Shown here: piece after piece, positions 26,999 to 35,093 of the stretch
Numbering within the stretch: position 1 is the first letter of the stretch
Layout of the letters: each line of letters opens with the position of its first letter
Origin: DASWJZ01 sp963761005
Lineage (GTDB): Bacteria > Pseudomonadota > Alphaproteobacteria > Rhizobiales > Afifellaceae
Assembly (NCBI GenBank): GCA_963761005.1
Contig: CAVXFK010000008.1
Span: 62,001 to 126,000 of the forward strand
Length of the DNA: 64,000 nt
Direction of reading: 5' to 3'
The notes under the pieces: generated by a model
The model's database searches: none
The model's input: the letters and a program-made list of their open reading frames with translations, nothing else
Told to the model about the DNA's origin: nothing
Made by a program: the position numbers and the translations under genes

Positions 26999-27478
26999 CT
27001 ACTCGATGATCATGAGCGGCTGGCCAAATTCGACCGGCTGGCCATCCTCGACCAGGACCTCGGCGACGCGGCCGGCGCGCGGGGCCGCGACCTCGTTCAT
27101 GTGCTTCATCGCCTCGACGATCAGAAGCGTCTGGCCGACGGCGACCACGTCGCCGACCTCCACGAACGGCTTCGCAGCCGGATCGGGCGCACGGTAGACG
27201 GTGCCGACCATCGGCGAAGGGACGCAGCCTGGATTGCGCGCCGGGTCGACTGGCTTCAACTCTTTCGCCTCAGGCGGAGCCTTCGCCTCCGGTGCCGCGG
27301 CTTTGGGCGTAGCCGGCGGCTCGGCATAAGCGATCGCGGTCGGCGGCGCGCCGCGCGAGACGCGGATGCGAAAGCCGTCCTGCTCTATCTCGATCTCCGA
27401 AAGCTCCGTCTCCTTGAGCAGCGCCGCGAGCTCGCGGATCAGCGCCTTGTCGATGCCCGGCTTCTTCCGATCCATCAA
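26999..27478 (-). CDS. accB: acetyl-CoA carboxylase biotin carboxyl carrier protein
   Basis: A 159-residue BCCP. An N-terminal helical region is followed by a Pro/Ala linker (about 50-80) and the biotinyl domain with the biotin-acceptor lysine in VEAMKHMNEV; CVPSPMVGTVYRAPDP opens the domain. It carries carboxybiotin between AccC and AccAD. The acceptor motif has His after Lys where many BCCPs have Met/Leu. It lies 13 bp downstream of aroQ and upstream of accC, forming an aroQ-accB-accC-aat transcription unit. Confidence 0.97.
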   Translation of the reverse strand: MMDRKKPGIDKALIRELAALLKETELSEIEIEQDGFRIRVSRGAPPTAIAYAEPPATPKAAAPEAKAPPEAKELKPVDPARNPGCVPSPMVGTVYRAPDPAAKPFVEVGDVVAVGQTLLIVEAMKHMNEVAAPRAGRVAEVLVEDGQPVEFGQPLMIIE

Positions 27479-27491
27479 TTCACGTCCGTCG

Positions 27492-27942
27492 TCATTTCCG
27501 CTCGGGCGCGGCCTTCAATCCGGCCAGGCCATCGATTGCCAGAAGATAGGAATCAACACCGAAGCCGCAGATCACGCCTTTGGCAACCGCCGATATCATC
27601 GAATGGTGGCGAAAGGCTTCGCGCGCGAAGACGTTCGAGAGATGCACCTCGACGACCGGCGCGCCGATCGCGCGGATCGCGTCGTGCAGCGCGACGGAGG
27701 TGTGGGTGTAGGCGCCGGCGTTCAAAACGACGCCCTCCGAGTCGGCTGCCGCGTGCAGCCAATCGACCAGCTCGCCCTCGTGATTCGACTGGCGGAACAC
27801 GACCTCCAAGCCGTGCTTGGCGGCGCGCTCACGCGCCTTCTTCTCGATGTCGGCGAGCGTCGTAGAGCCGTAGATCTGCGAACTCGCGACTTCCAAGGCG
27901 GTTCAGGTTCGGGCCGTTCAGGATGTGGATCGTAGGCGCCAT
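27492..27942 (-). CDS. aroQ: type II 3-dehydroquinate dehydratase (1-bp insertion in sequence)
   Basis: Catalyses 3-dehydroquinate to 3-dehydroshikimate in the shikimate pathway. ATG 27942 starts MAPTIHILNGPNLNRLGSRE, the canonical type II N-terminus with the active-site Tyr loop region next. The frame then breaks and resumes one base on as QIYGSTTLADIE, continuing to FRQSNHEGELVDW, LNAGAYTHTSVAL and EVHLSNVFAREAFRHHS. Deleting one base at about 27881 gives an intact 149-residue dodecameric-type enzyme. Loss of an otherwise perfect aroQ is unlikely in a free-living cell, so sequencing error is favoured. First gene of the aroQ-accBC-aat unit. Confidence 0.92.
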
Positions 27943-28181
27943 TCGCCGATCGTTTCAGGGAATCCGGCCTCCGGCGGCCGGGCTCGTTCTACAGGCGGTT
28001 TCCCTCATGCGCAAAGCCGCCGTCACGACAGTGCAAAAAAAGAGGTGCATGAGCGGGGGTCGCCTCGGCAGCATGACGCTGAGTCGGCGCTCCCCCTCTT
28101 CCAGAGCCCGCGGTTTTCCCCGCTTTCCTCCTTACGCACCCGGTGCAGGCTCCATGCGGCCGAAAGTTCTGTCGGAAAATT

Positions 28182-28194
28182 GTCAAGACTTGAC
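28182..28194. promoter_or_regulatory. 13-bp perfect palindrome in the aroQ-nrdJ intergenic region
   Basis: GTCAAG-A-CTTGAC, with TTGAC on both strands; on the minus strand it extends to TTGACA, a possible -35 toward aroQ, though no good -10 is seen at 17 nt. It may be an operator. The remainder of the 27943-28506 gap has no recognisable gene. Confidence 0.4.
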
Positions 28195-28328
28195 CCTCCC
28201 AGCGGGTCGCTCTTAGCCTCCGAAATTGCCGCCGAGAGTCGTGTCGACGGGTGGCGGACTCCAGCGTTTTCACGTGTAGAGGTGCTGACCGACTGCTCGG
28301 CCGGCGTATAAGAAAATTGTGCCGTGAA

Positions 28329-28375
28329 ACACAAAATCTAGTGCGTAACCCTCTGTTAATCTCTATATGTAGAAA
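28329..28375 (+). promoter_or_regulatory. tandem NrdR boxes upstream of nrdJ
   Basis: Box 1 ACACAAAATCTAGTGC (28329-28344) and box 2 TCTCTATATGTAGAAA (28360-28375) match the NrdR-box pattern acaCwAtATaTwGtgt at most core positions. They are 31 bp start to start, i.e. three helical turns, the usual spacing. The repressor NrdR would bind here to repress ribonucleotide reductase when dNTP/ATP levels are high. nrdR itself is not in the window. Confidence 0.8.
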
Positions 28376-28506
28376 GTTGGGCTGATGGGGGCTCAGCCCG
28401 GATTCGGGCGCTGAACCAGGAAAATCAGGCATCGGGCGGGAGCGTTCGGTGTTAGTTTGGGCGGGCAGAAAGCTCGGCCCGTTGTTGAGAATGGAGCGGG
28501 GCAAAA

Positions 28507-31500
28507 ATGCGGATTGAACGTCACTACACAAACAAAGATCAGTCGCCTTACGACGCGGTCGAGTTCCGGACCGCGACGAGCGAGATCCGCAATCCCGACG
28601 GCTCGGTGGTCTTCCGGCTCGACGCGATCGAGGTGCCGGCGGCCTGGAGCCAGGTGGCGAACGACGTGCTTGCACAGAAATATTTCCGCAAAGCCGGCGT
28701 GCCGACGCGACTAAAGAAGATCGAGGAGAATTCCGTCCCCTCGTTCCTGTGGCGCTCGGAGGCCGACGAGTCGGCACTCGCGAAGCTGCCGGAGGCGGAG
28801 CAACTCGGCCCCGAGATGGATGCGCGGCAGGTCTTCGACCGGCTCGCCGGCACCTGGACCTATTGGGGTTGGAAGGGCGGCTACTTCACCAGCGAGGAGG
28901 ACGCCGAGGCGTTCTTCGACGAGCTTCGCTACATGCTCGCGAACTCAGAAGGCGGCGCCGAACTCGCCGCAATGGTTCAACACGGGCCTGAACTGGGCCT
29001 ACGGAATCGATGGACCGAGCCAGGGCCATTACTACGTCGACCACTGGACCAAGGAGCTCGTGAAGTCGGAGACGGCCTACGAGCACCCGCAGCCGCATGC
29101 CTGCTTTATCCAGTCGGTGTCGGACGACCTCGTCAACGAGGGCGGCATCATGGACCTTTGGGTGCGCGAGGCGCGCCTGTTCAAATACGGCTCCGGCACC
29201 GGCTCGAACTTCTCGCGCCTGCGCGGTGAAGGCGAGCGGCTGTCGGGCGGCGGCAAGTCGTCGGGGCTGATGAGCTTCCTCAAAATCGGCGACCGCGCGG
29301 CGGGCGCCATCAAGTCCGGAGGCACGACGCGGCGCGCGGCGAAGATGGTGGTGGTCGACGTCGACCATCCCGACATCGAGCAATACGTGAATTGGAAGGT
29401 GAAGGAGGAGCAGAAGGTCGCCGCGCTCGTCGCCGGATCGAAGGCCTGCGCCAAGCACCTCTCCTTGATCATGCGCGCCTGCGTGAACTGCGAAGGCCCG
29501 GGCGACGACTGCTTCGATCCGCAGAAGAACCCGGCGCTGAAGCGCGAGATCCGCGCGGCGAAGCGCGCCAACGTGCCGGAGAACTACATCAAGCGCGTCA
29601 TCCAGTTCGCCAAGCAGGGCTATTCGAGGATCGAGTTCCCAATCTTCGATCTCGACTGGGATTCGGAGGCCTACCTCACCGTTTCCGGCCAGAACTCCAA
29701 CAACTCGGTGCGCGTCACCGACGAGTTCCTGCGCGCGGTGGAAGAGGACAAGGACTGGAACCTGACCTTCCGCATCACCGGCAGGATCGCAAAGACGCTG
29801 CCTGCCCGCGATCTGTGGGAGACGATCGGCAACGCCGCCTGGCAGTCGGCCGATCCCGGCATCCAGTATCACACCACGATCAACGACTGGCACACGTGCC
29901 TGGCGGACGGCGAGATCATCGCCTCCAATCCGTGCTCGGAATACATGTTCCTCGACGACACGGCGTGCAACCTCGCCTCGATGAACCTGCTTCAGTTCCG
30001 CAAGGACGACGGCAGCTTCGACACCGCCGCTTATGAGCATGCGGTCAGGCTGTGGACGATCGTGCTCGAAATCTCCGTCGTGATGGCGCAGTTCCCCTCG
30101 AAGGAGATCGCGCGCCTCTCTTACGACTACCGCACTCTCGGCCTCGGCTATGCGAACATCGGCGGGCTCCTGATGACCTCCGGCATTCCCTACAATTCGC
30201 CGGAGGGCCGCGCGATCTGCGGTGCGCTGACCGCGATCATGACCGGCGTCGCCTACGCGACCTCCGCCGAGATGGCGGGCGAGCTCGGCGCCTTCCCGGC
30301 GTTTGAGCGGAACCGCGACGTGATGCTTCGCGTCATTCGCAACCATGCGCGCGCCGCGCGCGGCCAGGCGCGCGGCTATGAGCAGCTGCACACCAATCCG
30401 GTGCCGCTCGACCATGCGCATTGCGCCTCTCTTGGTGAGAATGGCCAGAACCTCGTGGAGCGCGCCGTCGGGGCGTGGGAGCGCGCGGTCAATCTCGGCG
30501 AGGCCAACGGCTACCGCAACGCTCAGGCGACGGTGATCGCGCCGACCGGCACGATCGGCCTCGTCATGGATTGCGACACGACCGGGATCGAGCCCGACTT
30601 CGCGCTGGTCAAGTTCAAGAAGCTCGCCGGCGGCGGCTACTTCAAGATCATCAACCGCGCGGTGCCGGAGGCGCTGACGACGCTCGGCTATTCGCTGCCT
30701 GAGGTCGACGCGATCGTCACCTACGCGGTCGGCCGCGGCACGCTGAAAGGCGCGCCGGGCGTGAACCACGAGACGCTGAAGGCCAAGGGCTTCACCGAGG
30801 AGAAGCTCGAGCAGCTCGAAGCCGGGCTCGCCGCGGCCTTCGACATCAAGTTCGCCTTCAACAAGTGGTCGCTCGGCGAAGACTTCTGCCGCGACGCGCT
30901 GAAGCTCTCGGCGGAGCAGCTTGCCGATCCGCAGCTCGATCTCCTCTCCGCGATCGGCTTCTCCAAGAAGGACGTCGACGCCGCGAACATCTTCGTCTGC
31001 GGGGCGATGACGCTTGAGGGCGCGCCGCATCTGAAGGCCGAGCACCTGCCGGTTTTCGACTGCGCGAGCCCCTGCGGGCGGCTCGGAAAGCGCTATCTCT
31101 CGGTCGACAGCCACATCCGCATGATGGCTGCGGCGCAGCCTTTCATCTCCGGCGCGATCTCCAAGACCATCAACATGCCGAACGGCGCGACAGTCGAGGA
31201 CTGCAAGGCCGCCTACATGCTGTCGTGGAAGCTCGCCTTGAAGGCGAACGCGCTCTATCGTGACGGTTCGAAGCTCTCGCAGCCCTTGAACGCCTCGCTC
31301 ATCGCCGACGACGAGGAGGACGAGGAAGAGGCGCTCGAAACGCTGATCGCGCAGACCGCGCCGGCGCGCGCTGCGGCGATGGCCGAGCGCATCGTGGAGC
31401 GCATCGTAGAACGGGAAGTCCGTGGGCGCGAAAAACTTCCCGGCCGGCGCAAGGGCTATACGCAGAAGGCCATCGTCGGCGGCCACAAGGTCTATCTTCG

Positions 31501-32305
31501 GACCGGCGAATACGACGACGGGCGGCTCGGCGAGATCTTCATCGACATGCACAAGGAAGGCGCCGCCTTCCGCGCGATGATGAACAATTTCGCCATCGCC
31601 ATCTCGCTCGGCCTGCAATACGGCGTGCCGCTCGAGGAATACGTGGAGGCGTTCACCTTCACGCGCTTCGAGCCGGCGGGCGTCGTCATGGGGAACGAGG
31701 CGATCAAGAACGCCACCTCGATCCTCGACTATATCTTCCGCGAGCTCGCCGTCTCCTATCTCGGCCGGCACGACCTTGCGCATGTGCAGCCGGAGGACAT
31801 CGGCTCGACCACGATCGGCCGCGGCGTGGAGGCGGAGAACGTGAAGCCCGCGCCGGTGTCGAACGGTTTCGTGCGCGGCCAGGCGAACCGGCTGCGCGTG
31901 CTCGAAAGCGACGCGAAGGGCGGCGGGCAGAGTGGGCCGCAGGGCACGCACTCCTCGCCCGCGAAGCTTGCGCAAAGCGGGCTCGTCGCCTCGATCTCCT
32001 CCGCGAAGCCGGCCCTTGGGATCAGTGGCGGCTCAGGCGGCAGCAGCGCCACGGCACTGAAGCGCGAGACGCAGCCGGAGGTCTCGAACGAGCCCGCGGG
32101 CTACGCAGCGAACGCACCGCACGCGCACCCTCACCCTGAGGAAGCACGGGGCGCGAGGGGTCAGGACAAGGCGCAGAAGGCGGCCGAGGCGCGCATGAAG
32201 GGCTACGAAGGCGAAGCCTGCGGCGAATGCGGGAATTTCACGATGGTGAGAAACGGCACTTGCCTGAAGTGCGACACGTGCGGGGCGACGAGCGGGTGTA
32301 GCTAG
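28507..32305 (+). CDS. nrdJ: vitamin B12-dependent ribonucleoside-diphosphate reductase, class II (1-bp insertion in sequence)
   Basis: About 1265 residues, the rhizobial-type adenosylcobalamin RNR that makes deoxyribonucleotides with or without oxygen. Start ATG 28507 follows GGAGCGGGG. N-terminal MRIERHYTNKDQSPYDAVEF is intact to about FFDELRYMLAN; the frame then shifts by one and resumes KAAPNSPQWFNTGLNWAYG. One extra T at 28945 explains it. Catalytic landmarks follow: NSNNSVRVTDEF, NPCSEYMFLDD (substrate-site Cys), PTGTIGLVMDCDTTGIEPD, and the C-terminal redox/zinc tail GECGNFTMVRNGTCLKCDTC. A repeat-like insert lies in the C-terminal linker at about 32126-32165. An essential gene; sequencing error is the likely cause of the shift. 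Confidence 0.95.
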
Positions 32306-32328
32306 GCTCCGCGGAACTTCGAAACACT

Positions 32329-32356
32329 AAAGGCCCGGCTCGACTGGGCCTTTTTG
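32329..32356 (+). terminator. Rho-independent terminator of nrdJ
   Basis: AAAGGCCC (32329-32336), loop GGCTCGACT, GGGCC then TTTTT (32346-32355). It lies 24 bp after the nrdJ stop, with classic stem plus T-run. Confidence 0.85.
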
Positions 32357-32392
32357 TTATCGCCCACTCCGTCTCGATCTATCTACTAGACG

Positions 32393-32450
32393 TTTCCAGA
32401 CACTTTCTTCGTTGACGATTGTCCAGTTCTATCCTATATGTGTCTGGAAA
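32393..32450. repeat. 11-bp perfect inverted repeat flanking a promoter
   Basis: TTTCCAGACAC (32393-32403) and GTGTCTGGAAA (32440-32450) are exact inverted copies separated by 36 bp. The right copy runs from the last base of the -10 hexamer to the Shine-Dalgarno region of the next gene. This suits a repressor that loops or brackets the promoter. Confidence 0.75.
32412..32440 (+). promoter_or_regulatory. sigma-70 type promoter for the 32460 gene
   Basis: TTGACG (32412-32417), exactly 17 nt, TATATG (32435-32440). It starts 20 bp before the ATG at 32460, with AAAGGA as Shine-Dalgarno. It is one of the clearest promoters in the window and sits inside the inverted repeat. Confidence 0.6.
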
Positions 32451-32459
32451 GGACATACC

Positions 32460-33002
32460 ATGGGCACGCTGTCACGCACGTCACTGCTTAGCTTCCTCGA
32501 CTACCTCGCTAATAAAGGCCTGATGAACAAAGCAACCGTCGCCGCCAGGAAAGCGGCGGTGAATTAAGTTCTCAGCATCTTGGATGACAAGGAGGCTCAA
32601 GACGTATCGGCATTAGACCTCAATGAGGTGATGAGCCGATTCCACAATCTAGCGGGCACAAAGTACTCCCCCGGAAGTCTAGGCAACTACCGGAGCAGAG
32701 TGAAATCAGCGATCGACGATTTTGTGCGATACCAAAAAGACCCAGTGAGCTTCAAACCGGCGACACCGTCAGGCGGGCGACGTCAACAGAATCGCCCGCG
32801 GGACCCGTCTGTTCCTGAGGCAACTCAATTGAGTGAGCAAAGTCTGAAAGGGGTCGAGGCGCCGCCGACAGCAATGAGTATCTTGCCAATTCCCATTCGC
32901 CCTGACCTCACCGTGAAGATCCAGGGCCTGCCATATGATTTGACTGTTCACGAGGCCAACAAGATCGCGAACGTCGTCAAAGCGATGGCGCTTCAAGATT
33001 GA
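32460..33002 (+). pseudogene. orphan core-binding-domain-like protein with an internal TAA
   Basis: ATG 32460 reads MGTLSRTSLLSFLDYLANKG to AARKAAVN, then TAA at 32565, then continues in the same frame VLSILDDKEAQDVSALDLNE and NLAGTKYSPGSLGNYRSRVK to the end at 33002 (180 codons). The first 100 residues resemble the helical SAM-like core-binding domain of tyrosine recombinases, but no catalytic R-H-R-Y domain follows; the C-terminus ends LTVHEANKIANVVKAMA. A CAA or AAA to TAA change would explain the stop. If expressed from an internal start, TTG 32580 would give 140 residues. Codon use and lower GC suggest transferred DNA. Confidence 0.6.
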
Positions 33003-33201
33003 CTCGACCGTCCAATGTCGACGTCAGCTCGGCGAGAGCCCGGAGGCCGCTGGGCTGGGGGTCCAAGCCCAGAATCCAGCGGCCCCCACTCATTTGTTCC
33101 AGTAGAATAGAAACTGCTTATCAAATGTTCAATCTTAGCCCGGGCTTGTTGCGAGCAAGCTGGCGAACCGACGACTAAGCTCGGCACACGCAACAGCCAT
33201 T

Positions 33202-33337
33202 AACCCTCATCCGTCGCCTTCGGCGACACCTTCTCCCAAGCTCGGGAGAAGGTCAGGCGCAGCACCGCCGCGGCCACATCGCCAACCTTCTCCCGAGCTT
33301 GGGAGAAGGTGTCCGCGGAGCGGACGGATGAGGGTTC
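33202..33337. repeat. palindromic repeat pair (family C) left of DUF559
   Basis: The left arm begins AACCCTCATCCGTCGCC and contains hairpin CCTTCTCCC-AAGCTC-GGGAGAAGG (to about 33253). The right arm is the inverted copy, CCTTCTCCCGAGCTTGGGAG onward to GGACGGATGAGGGTT at 33336. The two arms form a long near-palindrome of 136 bp. Its outer end supplies the stop codon of the DUF559 gene. Confidence 0.9.
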
Positions 33338-33692
33338 AGGTCTGAATCGTGGCGATACGCAGAATCCGCTCGCACACGGCATCGATATCGCGGCGCACTT
33401 CCTCATTCGAGAACCGCACCACGTCGAAGCCCATCCGCATCAAATCCTGCGTCCGGTGACGGTCGGCGATGCTGCCTTCGTGCTGCGCGCCGTCGAGTTC
33501 CACGATCAGCTTCGCTTCAAGGCAGACGAAATCGGCGATGTAGCTGCCTTCGGGCCCCTGCCGGCGGAACTTCAGATTGCCGAGCTTTCGGTTCCGCAGC
33601 CGCCACCAGAGTGCGCGTTCAACATCGGTCGGATGCGAGCGCATTTCCTTGGCCGACCGGCGCAGAAACTTTCGGAGTTCGGCGTCTGCCAC
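33336..33692 (-). CDS. DUF559 endonuclease-like protein (Vsr-related fold)
   Basis: A 118-residue protein of the PD-(D/E)XK/Vsr-like DUF559 family. HPTDVERALWWRLRNRKLGN, FRRQGPEGSYIADFVCLEAK and LIVELDGAQHEG give the D-x(n)-E-x-D acid cluster expected for metal binding (ADF, EAK, ELDG). GTG start at 33692 and no clear ribosome site. The ORF is framed by inverted copies of the same repeat: its stop lies in the repeat ending at 33337, and its start is 7 bp from the repeat beginning at 33699. Function of the family is not established; a nuclease is inferred. Confidence 0.88.
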   Translation of the reverse strand: MADAELRKFLRRSAKEMRSHPTDVERALWWRLRNRKLGNLKFRRQGPEGSYIADFVCLEAKLIVELDGAQHEGSIADRHRTQDLMRMGFDVVRFSNEEVRRDIDAVCERILRIATIQT

Positions 33693-33698
33693 GACGAC

Positions 33699-33752
33699 TA
33701 ACCCTCATCCGTCCGCTTCGCGGACACCTTCTCCCAAGCTTGGGAGAAGGTC
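33699..33752. repeat. palindromic repeat (family C) right of DUF559
   Basis: TAACCCTCATCCGTCCGC followed by GCGGAC-type symmetry and hairpin CCTTCTCCC-AAGCTT-GGGAGAAGG. It is in inverted orientation to the arm ending at 33337, so DUF559 is bracketed by inverted copies. Confidence 0.9.
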
Positions 33753-33810
33753 GAGCGTGCCGGTGCCCGCACTTGTTGGTCAACGTCGCGGAGTTTGCTA
33801 AGCTTTTGAA

Positions 33811-34501
33811 GTGTCCCGACTACTCCTCATCACCCTGAGCTTTCTCCTCGCCTCCACCGCCGCCTTCGCGGCCTCCCCCTCCTTCGATTGCACCAAAGCC
33901 AAAGCCCCCGACGAGATTGCCATCTGCGGCGATGAACAGCTGTCGCAGCTCGATCGGCTGGCGGCGCTTGGCTATGACGAGGCGCGGCGCGCGAGCGGAA
34001 GGTCTTCGGTGCGCAGCGCAGCGCGCGAGGGGCTTGCCGCCCGCCGCGCATGCGGCGGCGACAAGGACTGCATCCTTCAGGCGCAGGTCGCGACGATCCA
34101 GCGCTTCCAGATGCTCGGCGCGAACGTCGCGCTTCCCGACTGGGAACGCCGGTGCAGGGTCCGGCGACGTCGCCGCGGGCAGCGCGCTTCCGACCGAGGT
34201 CGGCCAATGCGCGAAAACCGCGATCGCGGAGATCACCAGCCGCTTCCAGGCGGACATCACCGCCGACCCGGACGACGGCAGCGCCGTCAGTTTCGCGAAC
34301 GGCGGCCACCAGGTGTCCTACGACAAGGTGCAGGAGATCATCCGCTCGCGCGTCGGCGACCCGGTGCTGATGTGCCTCGTGGAAATCCCGCAGGATTGCC
34401 CGCCGGGCGACGACCGCGGCAAGATCTACACGACGACGAATCTCCGAACGCAGGAATCCTGGACGCTGCCCGACTCGCAGCATTCCTGCGGCGGCGCCTG
34501 A
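33811..34501 (+). CDS. secreted LprI-like (DUF1311-type) protein, 1-bp insertion in sequence
   Basis: The signal peptide (RLLLITLSFLLASTAAFAAS) is followed by an LprI-like module, SFDCTKAKAPDEIAICGDEQ, with LDRLAALGYDEA and CGGDKDC. After VALPDW the frame shifts by one and continues GAGSGDVAAGSALPTEVGQ, TAIAEITSRFQADI and MCLVEIPQDCPPGDDRGK to HSCGGA. Removing one G at 34142-34144 yields a 229-residue product. LprI-family proteins are reported as lysozyme inhibitors; the C-terminal half is unrecognised. GTG start at 33811, 58 bp after a family C repeat. Confidence 0.75.
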
Positions 34502-34540
34502 GTCCTTCGCGGGACGCCGCCGGCCGTGCCGCGACCTCCG

Positions 34541-34777
34541 CTATTTCCCCGCCACTTTTCGAAGCGCGGCATTGATTCGGTCCTGCCAGCCCGGCCCGCC
34601 TTCCTGGAAATAGTCGAGCACCTCGCGGTCGATGCGCAGCGAAACTTGTTCCTTCACCCCTGGAAGGGCCGGCCGCTCCGGCGCGGGAGGCGGCGGCTTC
34701 GTCGTCGCGGATTTGAACGCGGCTTCTGCCTTCTCGCGTGAGCCAATCGTCCGATAGGTGCGATCGGGTGGTTTCAT
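34541..34777 (-). CDS. BrnA-like antitoxin / DNA-binding protein (orphan)
   Basis: 78 residues. The C-terminal half, VSLRIDREVLDYFQEGGPGW followed by QDRINAALRKVAGK, matches the ribbon-helix-helix BrnA antitoxin family, which represses its own operon and binds the BrnT RNase. No BrnT gene lies upstream or downstream on this strand; the neighbours are an LprI-like and a YciI-like gene. It may be a free-standing regulator or a toxin-less remnant. Confidence 0.75.
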   Translation of the reverse strand: MKPPDRTYRTIGSREKAEAAFKSATTKPPPPAPERPALPGVKEQVSLRIDREVLDYFQEGGPGWQDRINAALRKVAGK

Positions 34778-34784
34778 CTCTGCC

Positions 34785-35073
34785 CTATTCCTTCTTCAAC
34801 AGCCGCGTCGGGAAGATCGCGTAGCGCCCGATGCCTTCGACGACGACCGGGTCCTGCTCCGTGATCGCCCGCGCGCCGGCCTCGTTCTCCGCCTCTACGA
34901 TTCCCATGCCGAAAACGCCAGCGGGAGCGGCGTTTCGCCCCGGCATGTCGGGCGCAAGATCATCCGCCGCCGCCATTTCCCGCGCAAGCGGGGTGGAGCG
35001 CTGGTCAGGCTTTGCAAAGCGTTTCCGCAGTGCCTCGGTTCTCCGGTTACCGGCGCAAGACAAATTTGAGCAT
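34785..35073 (-). CDS. YciI-like protein, probable 1-bp insertion in sequence
   Basis: The C-terminal half GVFGMGIVEAENEAGARAIT and DPVVVEGIGRYAIFP is typical of YciI-like small ferredoxin-fold proteins. That frame has no natural start except an internal ATG at 34976 (63 residues). ATG 35073, preceded by AGGA, starts MLKFVLRR in the adjacent frame; one extra base at about 35045-35050 would join them into about 95 residues, the usual length. Function of the family is poorly defined. Adjacent to orphan BrnA (7 bp) and divergent from the acyltransferase. Confidence 0.45.
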
Positions 35074-35093
35074 TTCCTGCGAGTTTTCGGGGC

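Noticed and set aside
28137..28506. Cobalamin riboswitch upstream of the B12-dependent nrdJ.
   Set aside because: No B12-box-like GCCACTG element was seen; NrdR boxes explain control better.
28945..28960. Programmed frameshifting in nrdJ.
   Set aside because: No slippery heptamer or downstream structure at the site, and unrelated genes show the same single-base lesions; error is simpler.
28886..31975. A 1029-codon minus-strand open frame.
   Set aside because: Antisense shadow of nrdJ; Arg/Ala/Leu-rich with no recognisable domain.
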